DNA of 64,000 nucleotides from an uncultured Hoeflea sp. (lineage in GTDB: Bacteria > Pseudomonadota > Alphaproteobacteria > Rhizobiales > Rhizobiaceae). Positions 19,307 to 27,840 of the stretch are shown here, in pieces. A model generated the notes under the pieces. That model ran no database searches and was not told the DNA's origin. It saw only the letters and a program-made list of their open reading frames with translations. The position numbers were made by a program, and so were the translations under genes. Within the stretch, counting starts at the first letter, position 1, and each line of letters starts with the position of its first letter. Location: NCBI RefSeq assembly GCF_947501405.1, contig NZ_CANMVK010000006.1, forward strand, positions 33,667 to 97,666, in the 5' to 3' direction.

Positions 19307-20193
19307 GGCACCACCGGCCTGCCATCATGCACGGTATCAGTGTCGGCGTAGCCATAGGCGAAGTCGCTGCCCGGCAAATGCGGAAAGCCCTGAAAATTGA
19401 GTGCATTGGCAAATTTTTGTGAACAGGTTTCAAAAGACTTGTCACAGCCGGCTGTTATCTCGAACTGATCACCGGGCGCCGGCAACCGCGCCATCGGCGA
19501 CCACAGGGTCAGCCGCGCGCTGCCGCCCGCCAGCCCATGTTCGGACACGTCGGTGGTCAAGCCTGAAAGCGGACCGGTGGAAAACGCCACCCGGCCGCCC
19601 GAAAACCATCCGGCCGGGCGGTCGTCGACGCCGCTGACGATCAGCGTCGTCTCATCGGGCGCATCGATCACCGCACCGCTGAGCCTGAACGGGTGCGCCG
19701 TAACATTGGCGGTGCATCGCCCGTCGCCCAGATCGGCGTCGCAGCGGCGGCTGTAGAGCCGCCCGCTTGGCTGGTCGAGCCGAGCTGCGAGCGACCTGAG
19801 TTCCACGCTGAAGGCGGGGCCGCTACTTCGCACCTCTCCCAGCACCCGGGTGGACAACAGCACATGGTCGTGAGGCGCCTGCCAATTGACCAGGAACGTC
19901 TCAACCCTTGCGCCGTCATAGCGGCCAAGCGCCAGATCGTCTGCGCTGATCGCCTCGTCGGAAAAGGCCCCCGCCACATCTGCGGCATCGGCCTCAAGCC
20001 CCAGTCCGGTCTCCACTTCGGACGCGCGAAATCCGGTGGCTGCGGAAAACACGGTGCCGTCAAATTCGAGATCGCCGTCATGCTCGGTAAAGCCTAGCAC
20101 CAGCCCGTCGGTGCGGGTGAGCCGCCAGGCATGGCAGGTGGTGGTCGAGGTCTGGTCCAGATGGGCCGCAAGGCCCGCGGGGATATCTCTCAT
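19303..20193 (-). CDS. GTA tail hub protein gp13 (DUF2163)
   Basis: Tail hub/baseplate protein of 296 residues. DUF2163 character shows in the opening TCHAWRLTRTDGLVLGFTEH, in SAATGFRASEVETGLG and in the Cys-containing end CDKSFETCSQKFANALNFQGF. In GTAs it forms the hub between the distal tail protein and gp15. It begins ten bases after the gp12 stop. Confidence 0.92.
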   Translation of the reverse strand: MRDIPAGLAAHLDQTSTTTCHAWRLTRTDGLVLGFTEHDGDLEFDGTVFSAATGFRASEVETGLGLEADAADVAGAFSDEAISADDLALGRYDGARVETFLVNWQAPHDHVLLSTRVLGEVRSSGPAFSVELRSLAARLDQPSGRLYSRRCDADLGDGRCTANVTAHPFRLSGAVIDAPDETTLIVSGVDDRPAGWFSGGRVAFSTGPLSGLTTDVSEHGLAGGSARLTLWSPMARLPAPGDQFEITAGCDKSFETCSQKFANALNFQGFPHLPGSDFAYGYADTDTVHDGRPVVP

Positions 20194-20203
20194 GGCATCG
20201 CTC

Positions 20204-20845
20204 TCATGGTTTGATCTCCGTCAGCGGCACAGTGGGAACCGACCCGGCCTTGAAGGCGGCGAGCGAGATCTCGATGCGGTCGATGTCGAAGCGTACGGGA
20301 ATGTCGAACTCGTAACCGGCGGTCACCAACGCGCCTGGCGCGGGCGTCGCTCCCGGTGCGATCACCACCTGCCCGGTGGCTGCGTCGACACTGTAATTGC
20401 CGGGATCGACCGGAACGCTGTTGATGGCCACCAATACGCTGCCATCGACCGGTTTTTCAATCCGGCGCGCGGTGGCGCCGCCGGTGTCGGCATAGGTCTT
20501 TGTCAGCGCAAACAGTGTGGTCACCCCGTCGCCCACGCCGATGGATTGATCGATCGCTGTGGGCGGCTGGCCATAGGCCGCCGAAACGTGATCGACCGGA
20601 TCACGGAACCGGAAACCGTAGAGCTGACCGCGTCGCGCCTCGAAGAACTCGATGAGCTCATAAAGATCTTCCAATCCGCGCAGGCCGGTGCCGACATCGT
20701 AGCGCCGGCGCGCATCGGCCCAGCGTGCGTTGCGGGTTTCCCCGCCATTGGAGAGCGCCACGATATCGGTGCGGCGCCCCGGTCCTCCGCTGGCGCCCAG
20801 CGACAGCCGCAAAGGCAGGCGGACCTCGTGAAATCCCTGGGTCAT
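20204..20845 (-). CDS. GTA distal tail protein gp12 (DUF2460)
   Basis: Distal tail (Dit-like) protein of 213 residues. The start GFHEVRLPLRLSLGASGGPG, the middle LEDLYELIEFFEARRGQLYG and FRFRDPVDH are signatures of the DUF2460/TIGR02217 family. It links tail tube and baseplate. It starts 21 bp after gp11. Confidence 0.93.
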   Translation of the reverse strand: MTQGFHEVRLPLRLSLGASGGPGRRTDIVALSNGGETRNARWADARRRYDVGTGLRGLEDLYELIEFFEARRGQLYGFRFRDPVDHVSAAYGQPPTAIDQSIGVGDGVTTLFALTKTYADTGGATARRIEKPVDGSVLVAINSVPVDPGNYSVDAATGQVVIAPGATPAPGALVTAGYEFDIPVRFDIDRIEISLAAFKAGSVPTVPLTEIKP

Positions 20846-20866
20846 GTTCGAGTTTCCTTAAGTGGA

Positions 20867-21451
20867 TTAGAGACCACGCCGGCCACGGCCGACGGCGCGC
20901 GCCAGCATGGCCGTGACCTGGGCCTCGGATTTGGTGAAGCTGGCCGCGTCCTGGGTGGAGACGTTGAAGGTCACCTGCATCGGCTGGCCGCCGCCTGCGG
21001 AGGCCACGCCCAACCGCCCGTCAGACCCGCGCTTGAGTGGCATGATCGCCTCGGCGCCGGCCTCTCCCATCAGCCCGACATCGCCGCCGGGCATCGCAAA
21101 ATAGGAAGGTCCGCCGACCACGCCGCCGTCGGCAAAGGCCGTCACACGTCCGGGAACGCCGCCTTTGGCAAAGGGCAGGATGTTTCTCAAACCACCGGTG
21201 AGGCCGGCAATGGTGTTGCCCATCAGACCTTCGAGCGGCGCCATTCCGGCATCAAGCGTGATGGCGATCATGCGGTTGCCGAGCTGGCGCAGAACATCTT
21301 CAAGACCCCGGCCTTCCACTGTGGCCTGTTTCATGGCCGTCGACAGCGCACTGCCGAAGGAGTTGGCCTTACGGGTCAATTCATCGAGCGCGCGATCCGC
21401 ACCATTGAGTTCGAGATCCACATCCACGTCCAGATTGTCGTCTTCGATCAT
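20867..21451 (-). CDS. GTA tape measure protein gp11
   Basis: Tape-measure protein of 194 residues that sets tail length and fills the tube. The sequence is helix-rich with a hydrophobic central part (MGNTIAGLTGGLRNILPF) and a glycine-rich end typical of short GTA tape measures (FAKGGVPGRVTAFADGGVVG, GEAGAEAIMPLKR). The small size implies a short tail, as for other GTAs. Confidence 0.9.
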   Translation of the reverse strand: MIEDDNLDVDVDLELNGADRALDELTRKANSFGSALSTAMKQATVEGRGLEDVLRQLGNRMIAITLDAGMAPLEGLMGNTIAGLTGGLRNILPFAKGGVPGRVTAFADGGVVGGPSYFAMPGGDVGLMGEAGAEAIMPLKRGSDGRLGVASAGGGQPMQVTFNVSTQDAASFTKSEAQVTAMLARAVGRGRRGL

Positions 21452-21557
21452 TGCGGCGTCTCCTTGCAGGTTTGATTGCCTGTCCGATTGCCCTGTTCAC
21501 CGGTTCGGACTGGCGGGCCGACCCACGAGCCCGACGAGCAGCGCACCGCCAACGGTG

Positions 21558-21803
21558 CTACTGGTGTTTTCGATCATCGGGACCTGGCTGCGCGGGCTGT
21601 TGGTTCAGATCGTCGGGAAACCGCGCCATCAACGCCTCGATTCCCTGCCGGGTGGTGGTGTCGAGCGCGGCCTGGTTGTCCAGCAGCACCATCAGTTCAC
21701 GCAGGCTCAAAGCCCAGAAGGCTTCGGGGGGAAGCCGCAGGCGACCGAGGCCGAAGCGGATCACGGACGCCCAGGGGAAAAACGCCCGCTCCGGCTTTGT
21801 CAC
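21558..21803 (-). CDS. GTA tail assembly chaperone, second gene (gp10.1-like)
   Basis: Helical protein of 81 residues (AFFPWASVIRFGLGRLRLPP, then FWALSLRELMVLL) typical of the small phage tail assembly chaperones encoded before the tape measure gene. In siphophages such genes can be joined to the previous one by frameshifting. Here it is a separate frame overlapping gp10 by four bases (ATGA). A 106-bp non-coding gap follows before gp11. Confidence 0.85.
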   Translation of the reverse strand: MTKPERAFFPWASVIRFGLGRLRLPPEAFWALSLRELMVLLDNQAALDTTTRQGIEALMARFPDDLNQQPAQPGPDDRKHQ

Positions 21804-22204
21804 CGCGTTGCCGCCTGCGGCGCGGAAGGGCGGCTTTCACCCTCCCGGTCTGAAACCTGTTCACCCGCCTGGCCCGGCGGTGTCTGTGCGAAGGTCGCCC
21901 ACAACAATTGCGCGGCGATGCTTGCGAAGCCGGCGATGCCGCCCTCGGTCGACATGGCCGCCACATCCTCATCATCCACCCGGTTGCCGGCGCCGCGCAG
22001 GCCCGCCCCGATGATCCGGACAATATCCTGCGCCGACAGCCGCCCGCTCTGGAAGCGATCAGCCAGTTCTGACAGATCGGAAACACCGAAGGCGCTTTCC
22101 AGCTCAGCCAATGCGCCCAACGTCAGGCACAACAGCCGCGTCTCGCCGTCCAGACAGGCGGCGATCTCGCCGCGATGGCGATTGGGGTGAACCCGCGGCG
22201 TCAT
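21800..22204 (-). CDS. GTA tail assembly protein gp10
   Basis: Protein of 134 residues of the GTA gp10 family (TAC-type). It opens with HPNRHRGEIAACLDGETRLL, followed by the conserved LTLGALAELESAFGV helix and VRIIGAGLRGAGN. It helps load tail tube onto tape measure. It starts two bases past the gp9 stop. Confidence 0.9.
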   Translation of the reverse strand: MTPRVHPNRHRGEIAACLDGETRLLCLTLGALAELESAFGVSDLSELADRFQSGRLSAQDIVRIIGAGLRGAGNRVDDEDVAAMSTEGGIAGFASIAAQLLWATFAQTPPGQAGEQVSDREGESRPSAPQAATR

Positions 22205-22206
22205 GC

Positions 22207-22614
22207 TCAGATCCCCGCGAAACTGAGCGCACCGGCCGATTCCAGCGCGATCTCGAAGGTCATCTCGCCGTCATGGCGTCCGGCATATTCCAGCGCCACG
22301 ATCTGGAACGGCCCGGTCACGGTGCCGAAATCCGGGATCACCACCTGCCAGTTGCGGATTTCGCCGGCGAAGAACAGGCTGCGTGCCAGAGCGTCGCTGG
22401 CCTGATCCTTGAACAGACCGCCGCCTGAAAGCGCCGCGCGCTGAATGCCTGCACCGCCCAGCAATTCGCGCCAGCGCCCGGCGGACTCGGCGTCGGTTAT
22501 GTCGACGGCTTCCGCATTGAAGGCCAGCCTACGGGCGCGCAGCCCCGCGATGGTGACGAAACCACCGGTGTCCTCCACCTTGATGAGCAGGTCCCTGCCC
22601 TTTTGAGCACTCAT
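22207..22614 (-). CDS. GTA major tail tube protein gp9 (TP901-1 type)
   Basis: Tail tube subunit of 135 residues. The opening QKGRDLLIKVEDTGGFVTIAG, the stretch FNAEAVDITDAESAGRWREL and VIPDFGTVTGPFQI are typical of the TP901-1 major tail protein family. The second ATG is chosen because AAAGGA stands seven bases before it. The first ATG, six bases upstream, is too close to it. Confidence 0.92.
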   Translation of the reverse strand: MSAQKGRDLLIKVEDTGGFVTIAGLRARRLAFNAEAVDITDAESAGRWRELLGGAGIQRAALSGGGLFKDQASDALARSLFFAGEIRNWQVVIPDFGTVTGPFQIVALEYAGRHDGEMTFEIALESAGALSFAGI

Positions 22615-22662
22615 GTCCATGTCCTTTCGCTATGCGTGAATGATTGCCGGCACCCGGACCGG

Positions 22663-23061
22663 TCAGGGCTCGGTGACCGCGCGAAACCTCAATCGCACCA
22701 CATGCAGCCCGCTCTTGGGCGCACGGCGGCTCAGCGTACGTTCGTGGCGAAGATTGATGAGCGCCGCCCCATTGAGCACAAGATCAGCTTCATGCAGCGC
22801 GCCGCGCACCGCGTCGGCCAGTTCGACCGCCTGCTTGCGGCCGTTCTGCTTTGTCCAGGCTTCGATCTCGAAGCGGTGTTCGGTGCCGGGCCCGTCCGCA
22901 GTCGACCAATCGCTCTGAGCGGCCTCGCCAAACACCAGATAGGGTGGCTCGATCCGGGTGATGCGCCGGTCGAATATCCGCCCGGACCCGGTGATGTCGG
23001 TGATCGCCTGGGTCGCGGCCAGCCTTTCGGCCACGGCTTTTTGCAGTGCGTTGGCGCTCAT
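22663..23061 (-). CDS. GTA tail terminator gp8 (DUF3168)
   Basis: Tail-completion protein of 132 residues, DUF3168 family: ALQKAVAERLAATQAITDIT, the strand PPYLVFGEAAQSDWS, then FEIEAWTKQNGRKQAVELAD. It caps the tail tube where it meets the head. The ATG overlaps the gp7 stop by four bases. Confidence 0.92.
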   Translation of the reverse strand: MSANALQKAVAERLAATQAITDITGSGRIFDRRITRIEPPYLVFGEAAQSDWSTADGPGTEHRFEIEAWTKQNGRKQAVELADAVRGALHEADLVLNGAALINLRHERTLSRRAPKSGLHVVRLRFRAVTEP

Positions 23062-23396
23062 GGCCGTGCCTCCTCGCAATCGCAGATGAGATAGCGTCGC
23101 CGCTCGTCGGGGTCGTAGAGACTACGCACCTCAAGCGGCCTGCCGTGCAGCACGAAGCGCATGCCATGGCGCAGGTCCTCGCGATAACGGATTGTCACCC
23201 GGTGGCTCACCGGTGCCTTGTCCGCCCCCGCTTCTTCGCGTGATCTGGCGCGCAACGGCTCCACCCGGCCCCAGAGATCGGCCACCGGCGTCCAGCCATC
23301 ACCGACCCCGCCCTGGCCATCGGGCGCCTCGGCTGGCGCCTCAAGCTTGAGCCGCGCATCGAGCCGGCCCGGATCGAGAAACACTCTGGCCATCAC
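23058..23396 (-). CDS. GTA head-closure (stopper) protein gp7
   Basis: Head-tail joining protein of 112 residues. The pattern LDARLKLEAPAE...GVGDGWTPVADLWGRVEPL and, later, VTIRYREDLRHGMRFVLHGR is that of the phage head-closure (SPP1 gp16-like) family. It overlaps gp6 by four bases. Confidence 0.92.
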   Translation of the reverse strand: MMARVFLDPGRLDARLKLEAPAEAPDGQGGVGDGWTPVADLWGRVEPLRARSREEAGADKAPVSHRVTIRYREDLRHGMRFVLHGRPLEVRSLYDPDERRRYLICDCEEARP

Positions 23397-23959
23397 AATC
23401 TCCGCGGCGCCCAGGGCGCGATCAACCGGTCATAGCCAACCGGCACCGCGGCGGGCTGCATGTCGAGCGAGACCGCGCCGCGAAACTCGTAGAGATGGGC
23501 GGCATGGATCAGGATGGCCCGGACCAGCTCCGACGGGATCTCGGTGACCGCGCCAAAGCCCGCAGTGAAGTCGATCTCGATGCCGTTGATCGGCTGGCTG
23601 GCGGGTGGGCGCTGTTTGAGGACAAGCCGCGCAGGCCTTGCGGCGGCGTCAAGCAGCAGCCCTGGGAGCGGCACCGCTTGCGGTGTCCCGTCATGATCAT
23701 AAACATTCACCGCATCAATGCTTTGCACCGGCGTTTTCATGAGTTGAATCACTTCACCAGTCGGCCAGTCATCAAGCAGCAACCGGAAACCCTGCGGCAT
23801 CAGCGCCACACCGGTGACGCCTTCCAGATGGGCGCGGGCGACACGGATCAGGCCCTCGAGCAACGCATCCTCGTCGTTCAGATCGATGCGCAGATGGGCT
23901 TTGAGATCGGCAAGCGTCACCGGTTCCGCCAGCGGCGGATCGGTCTGTATCAGGGTCAT
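23393..23959 (-). CDS. GTA head-tail connector gp6
   Basis: Head adaptor of 188 residues: LAEPVTLADLKAHLRIDL, DEDALLEGLIRVARAHLEG and FTAGFGAVTEIPSELVRAIL are the conserved helices of the gp6/phiE125 gp8 connector family. It binds the portal ring on the capsid side. A hairpin region separates it from the capsid gene. Confidence 0.92.
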   Translation of the reverse strand: MTLIQTDPPLAEPVTLADLKAHLRIDLNDEDALLEGLIRVARAHLEGVTGVALMPQGFRLLLDDWPTGEVIQLMKTPVQSIDAVNVYDHDGTPQAVPLPGLLLDAAARPARLVLKQRPPASQPINGIEIDFTAGFGAVTEIPSELVRAILIHAAHLYEFRGAVSLDMQPAAVPVGYDRLIAPWAPRRL

Positions 23960-24008
23960 GGCTGGCTCCGGTGATGGGGTGTGGCGCTGGGATGTCGGGG
24001 GTACAGAT

Positions 24009-24035
24009 CCCTCCCCCGGCCAGGCCGGGAGAGGG
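24009..24035. repeat. Hairpin between capsid gene gp5 and connector gene gp6
   Basis: Arms CCCTC-c-CCCGGCC and GGCCGGG-a-GAGGG pair except for one position, around a single-base centre. It stands in the 114-bp gap downstream of the major capsid gene. It could stabilise the capsid message or slow transcription. No T-run follows, so termination is not supported. Confidence 0.55.
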
Positions 24036-24073
24036 GTGCGCGGCAGGTCTTTTCAGGAGGTCGGGCCTGCCGG

Positions 24074-25318
24074 TCAGGCGGCGAATTTCAACAGCTTGAT
24101 CGCCTCGAAATTCTGCACGCCGCCGCCCACGCGCTTGGTGGTGTAAAACAGCACATAGGGCTTGGCCGAATAGGGATCGCGCAGGATGCGGACACCGGTG
24201 CGGTCGACCACCAGATAGCCGCGGCGGAAATCGCCGAAGGCAATCGAGGCGGAATCGGCTGCGATGTCGGGCATGTCCTCGGCCTCGACCACCGGGAATC
24301 CCATCAGCGAGGCCGCCTGACCGGCACCCGCCGGCGGCATCCACAGATAGTTGCCGTCCGCATCCTTGAACTTGCGGATCTGGGCCTGGGTCTTGCGGTT
24401 CATCACAAAGCGCGCATTCTGCCGGTGCCCGGCCTTGAGCGCGTAGATCAGATCCACCAGCCGGTCGGAGGGATCGGCACCGAAAGCGCCCGCGGACCCC
24501 GTTGCGATATGGCCGAGATTGCCCCAACTCCAGGCAGCATCGTCGACGCTGGGATAATCGAGAAAGCCGCGCGGCTTGTTGACGCCGTCGCCAGCAACGA
24601 AGGCCGCACCCTCCTGTTCGGCGAAGGCCGCCTCCACCTCGGCCGCGATCCATGTTTCGATGTCGAGCGCGCCATCCTCGATCAACGAGGCGGTGGCCGC
24701 CGGCATGGCGTAAAGCTCCATGGTCGGAAACTGCAGCTCTGCGAGTTGCGGCGTCGCCGTCTGGGCGCGGGCATCGGTTTCGCCGACCCAGCCGGTGGCC
24801 ATGCCGTCGAGCGCGAAGGGTTTCTTCAGCACTGCGCCCGAAACCTGGCGCACCGTGGCGATCGAGCGGATCGGCGACAGATCCGACAGCCGGCGTCCGA
24901 TTTCGGTGTCGAGTTCGTCGGGCACCAGGTAACCGCCATCGGGGTCACTGCCCGACGACATCGCCTTGAGTTCGCCGTGGCGCAAGCCGGCCTCCTCTCC
25001 GCGCCGCACATAGGCGTCGAAGGCCTGGCGTGCGGCGCTGGGTTCGCGTCCGCCGCCACCGCCCAACTCTGGACGTCCGCGCTTGACGAGCAAGCGATCG
25101 AGCGCGCGTTTTTGCTCATCGAGCGTCTGGTCGATGCGCGCCACCTTTTCTTCGGTGATCACATCGGCGCCGCCCCGGCGCTCAATTTCGGCCAGCCGCT
25201 GGTCGTTGGTGAGCTTGTAGGCCTCAAAGGCGGAAATGAAGTCGTCGAAGGCCTGGGCAACATCGGCGTCCACGGCCTTGGTTTCCGGCGCGACCGCCTG
25301 TTTTGCATGGGGGTTCAT
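24074..25318 (-). CDS. GTA major capsid protein gp5 (HK97 fold)
   Basis: Capsid subunit of 414 residues. The first 110 residues are a helical scaffold-like delta domain (FDDFISAFEAYKLTNDQRLAE, IDQTLDEQKRALDRLL) expected to be removed by the gp4 protease. The HK97 shell domain then runs from SSGSDPDGGYLVPDELD to VGGGVQNFEAIKLLKFAA. Length is typical. The ATG follows GAGAGGAACC. Confidence 0.95.
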   Translation of the reverse strand: MNPHAKQAVAPETKAVDADVAQAFDDFISAFEAYKLTNDQRLAEIERRGGADVITEEKVARIDQTLDEQKRALDRLLVKRGRPELGGGGGREPSAARQAFDAYVRRGEEAGLRHGELKAMSSGSDPDGGYLVPDELDTEIGRRLSDLSPIRSIATVRQVSGAVLKKPFALDGMATGWVGETDARAQTATPQLAELQFPTMELYAMPAATASLIEDGALDIETWIAAEVEAAFAEQEGAAFVAGDGVNKPRGFLDYPSVDDAAWSWGNLGHIATGSAGAFGADPSDRLVDLIYALKAGHRQNARFVMNRKTQAQIRKFKDADGNYLWMPPAGAGQAASLMGFPVVEAEDMPDIAADSASIAFGDFRRGYLVVDRTGVRILRDPYSAKPYVLFYTTKRVGGGVQNFEAIKLLKFAA

Positions 25319-25378
25319 GATTGGGTTCCTCTCGAAAATTCCGGTTGATACTGAACAGGGCCTCGACCCCGGTGAGGG

Positions 25379-26053
25379 CTAGGGATGCAACAACCCGTGC
25401 GTGAGCCGGCGCAGTCGCACCTCCAGCCGTTTGAGATGTTCCGGCGCAGCGTCCTGCCTGTCCGAAAGCGCTGTGTGGCCGCGGGCGATCAGCCCGCGCG
25501 CCTGGGTCCGCGTCAGCCCAGCGTCCCGCGTGAGCCTGCGTTCGAGTTCGCGGCGGGTCAGCGCCGCGGCGGATTTGACTGCGGTGACCCGGGCGCCGGG
25601 CTGCATGGGAAAGGTCACCACCGAGATTTCCCACAGATCGGCGCTCAAGATCCTGCGCACGCCGCTCTTGGCCTCGTTGCGGGCGCGCAAGGTCTGAAAG
25701 CCGATCGACAACCCGTCGAGCGCGCCTGATTTCATCAGTTCGTGCACCTCGCGGGCACGGGCCACGCCAAGCGACAGCTTGCCCTCCACATGCAGGCCGT
25801 GGCTGTCCTCGCGGATCGATGTCCAGCGGCCGATCGGCTGCTCGGGGTCATGCTGGTAGAGCATGCGTATGTCGCCCGGTCCGCGGCGCTTGAGCGAGGC
25901 GGCGAAGGCCCCGGGCTCAATCACGTCGTGACCCAGATCAACTGCGCCGAACAGGCTGGCATAGCCTGAAAAGCTGCCGTCGCCGCTTACATCTTCCAGT
26001 GCCAGATCGACGCGTTTGTGCTGCCGTCCGGATCCGCTCCAGTCCGCTTTCAT
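25379..26053 (-). CDS. GTA prohead protease gp4 (HK97 family)
   Basis: Prohead serine protease of 224 residues, herpesvirus-assemblin type. The N-terminal domain carries FSGYASLFGAVDLGHDVIEPGAF, the catalytic His in MLYQHDPEQPIG and Ser in DGLSIGFQT. The C-terminal 80 residues are basic and helical (LTRRELERRL). It matures the capsid by cutting the gp5 scaffold part. Confidence 0.93.
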   Translation of the reverse strand: MKADWSGSGRQHKRVDLALEDVSGDGSFSGYASLFGAVDLGHDVIEPGAFAASLKRRGPGDIRMLYQHDPEQPIGRWTSIREDSHGLHVEGKLSLGVARAREVHELMKSGALDGLSIGFQTLRARNEAKSGVRRILSADLWEISVVTFPMQPGARVTAVKSAAALTRRELERRLTRDAGLTRTQARGLIARGHTALSDRQDAAPEHLKRLEVRLRRLTHGLLHP

Positions 26054-26119
26054 GGATTTATCCTTGTGGTTGTCGAAAGTGTCCGCCGGCCGGCCGGAAT
26101 GCGGCCAGGCGCGGGCCGC

Positions 26120-26446
26120 TCAGGGTTTGCGGCCCGTGCCGCGCCCGGTTCTGTCGGCGATCCGGGTGAGCACACCCAGCACCCACCAGGCTGCGAGGCT
26201 GGCCGCTGCCGATCCCATCAACAGCGTCTCATCGGGTGACAGCAGCGCCGTCACCCCCATCTTTTGAGAAAGCGCGATGCCTGCAGGTCCGCCAAACACC
26301 AGTCCGGATGCGATCCCGACGACCGCCCGTGCAGCGGCTTCGCGCGCGCCGCGCGGCATCATATAGGCGAACGACACCAGCGCGCCGCAAACCGCGCCGG
26401 CGATACGCGCCGCCATGATTGAGGGGTCCGGGCCCATATCCTGCAT
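26120..26446 (-). CDS. Small membrane protein between portal and protease (GTA gp3.5 position)
   Basis: Protein of 108 residues with three hydrophobic stretches (about 10-30, 40-65 and 80-98), including RIAGAVCGALVSFAYMMPRG and AAVGIASGL-like glycine/alanine helices. I recall similar proteins in Rhizobiales GTA clusters under DUF6107. The position is that of g3.5 in Rhodobacter. The ATG chosen follows the Gln-rich stretch; an upstream open frame of 75 codons has no domain character. Role unknown. Confidence 0.75.
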   Translation of the reverse strand: MQDMGPDPSIMAARIAGAVCGALVSFAYMMPRGAREAAARAVVGIASGLVFGGPAGIALSQKMGVTALLSPDETLLMGSAAASLAAWWVLGVLTRIADRTGRGTGRKP

Positions 26447-26519
26447 TGGCTTGGCTCCGTTTTGTTGGGGTTGGCGCTGCTCACAGACTGATTCAGAGCC
26501 TTGCGGATCTGAGTCCGGT

Positions 26520-27698
26520 TCACTCGACAACACGTTGATATCCAACGGCTTCCCGCTTTTCCTCGTCGCTGAGGAAACCGGCCGCACCCACCCGCGCCCA
26601 GAGCGCATCACGCTCGGCAGAAAGCCCCGGCAGGCGGTCGGCGTCATAGTCGATGCGCAGCCCCGAACCATGGACCGGCTGCAGCCAGGCGGTGAGCGCG
26701 GCAGCGGTACGGTTGACCAGCGGCAGCACGGTGAGGCGGCAGAAGGCGCGATTGGCCTCCTGGTAGTTGGCGTAGGTCAGATCGCCGGGAATGCCGAGCA
26801 GCATCGGCGGCACGCCAAGCGCCAGCGCGATCTCCCGGGCCGCGCCATTGCGCGCCTCCATGAAATCCATGTCGCGCGGCGTCAGCCCCATCGCCTTCCA
26901 GTCGAGCCCGCCTTCAAGCAGCATCGGCCGCCCGGCGCGGCGGGCGCCCTGATAGCCCTCCTCGAGTTCGGACTTGAGCCGGTCATACTGCTCGGGCGTC
27001 AGGTTGCCGCCCTCCTTGGGCTGGTAGACCAGTGCGCCCGAGGGCCGGGCGGAATTGTCGATGAGCGCCTTGTTCCAGCCCGTTGACGCATTGTGCAGAT
27101 CGAGCGCCATCAGAGCGGCTTCGAGCGGCGCAAAGCCCAAATGATCATTGAGCGGATGAAACAGTTTGAGGTGCAGCAATCCCGGACCCTCTTCAGGGTT
27201 GACCGCAAAGCGCCGGCGTTTGCCGCCGGCCTGGTGCTCATAGGCGCTGGGCCAGCCGTCCGGCCCTTCGATCACCCGCATCCGGTCGGGCCTGAGCAGC
27301 TGCAGCCCCGATATCCGATCACCGGCCGCCACCGGATTGACCCAGGCATTGCCTGAAAGCAGCAGGTGACCGTAGAGCGTTTCAAAAAAACCGTCGCTGA
27401 CGCCACCCGGATCGGGCCGCCTGAGCAGATCCGCCACCGGGTGCCGGTCCTGCTCGCGTCCCTCGTCAAACACCAGCCATGGCACCGAAGCCGCGGCCTC
27501 GGCGATCATCCGGATGGCGCGATGGGCGACCGGATTGCGCATGAAGCCCTCTCGGGCGATGGCCTGATAGCTGCGGCCGCTCCAGCGGGCCCCGCCCTCG
27601 TCCGAAAGTGCGGCAATCGCGCCAGGCAGCCAGCCTTTGGCGGCGGGCGGGCGAACCTGTTTCGCGCGGGTCCAGGGAAGCCTCAATCCGAATGCCAT
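26520..27698 (-). CDS. GTA portal protein gp3 (HK97 family)
   Basis: Portal subunit of 392 residues that forms the dodecameric DNA channel. Conserved parts are NPVAHRAIRMIAEAAASVPW near the start, GYQGARRAGRPMLLEGGLDW, and LGVPPMLLGIPGDLTYANYQ. It lies 142 bp downstream of the terminase gene, behind an intrinsic-type terminator hairpin, and has GAAAGGGC before its ATG. Confidence 0.95.
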   Translation of the reverse strand: MAFGLRLPWTRAKQVRPPAAKGWLPGAIAALSDEGGARWSGRSYQAIAREGFMRNPVAHRAIRMIAEAAASVPWLVFDEGREQDRHPVADLLRRPDPGGVSDGFFETLYGHLLLSGNAWVNPVAAGDRISGLQLLRPDRMRVIEGPDGWPSAYEHQAGGKRRRFAVNPEEGPGLLHLKLFHPLNDHLGFAPLEAALMALDLHNASTGWNKALIDNSARPSGALVYQPKEGGNLTPEQYDRLKSELEEGYQGARRAGRPMLLEGGLDWKAMGLTPRDMDFMEARNGAAREIALALGVPPMLLGIPGDLTYANYQEANRAFCRLTVLPLVNRTAAALTAWLQPVHGSGLRIDYDADRLPGLSAERDALWARVGAAGFLSDEEKREAVGYQRVVE

Positions 27699-27725
27699 TG
27701 TTGTGCCCTTTCAAGTATCGGAATC

Positions 27726-27756
27726 AAAAACCCCGCCGAAGCGACCCGGCGGGGTT
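27726..27756 (-). terminator. Intrinsic-type terminator between terminase (gp2) and portal (gp3)
   Basis: On the minus strand a perfect 9-bp stem (AACCCCGCC with GGCGGGGTT) and a ten-base loop run straight into a T-tract. It stands 85 bp after the terminase stop and only 27 bp before the portal ATG. It is a good intrinsic terminator inside what is otherwise one operon, so it should lower expression of capsid and tail genes unless bypassed. Confidence 0.8.
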
Positions 27757-27840
27757 GAACTTTTCTCTGTTGCGACAGTCATCAGCCCGCGGCGCGGCGC
27801 CCGGCGCCTTGGCGGTGTGAAACCATTTCCAAGCCACCCG

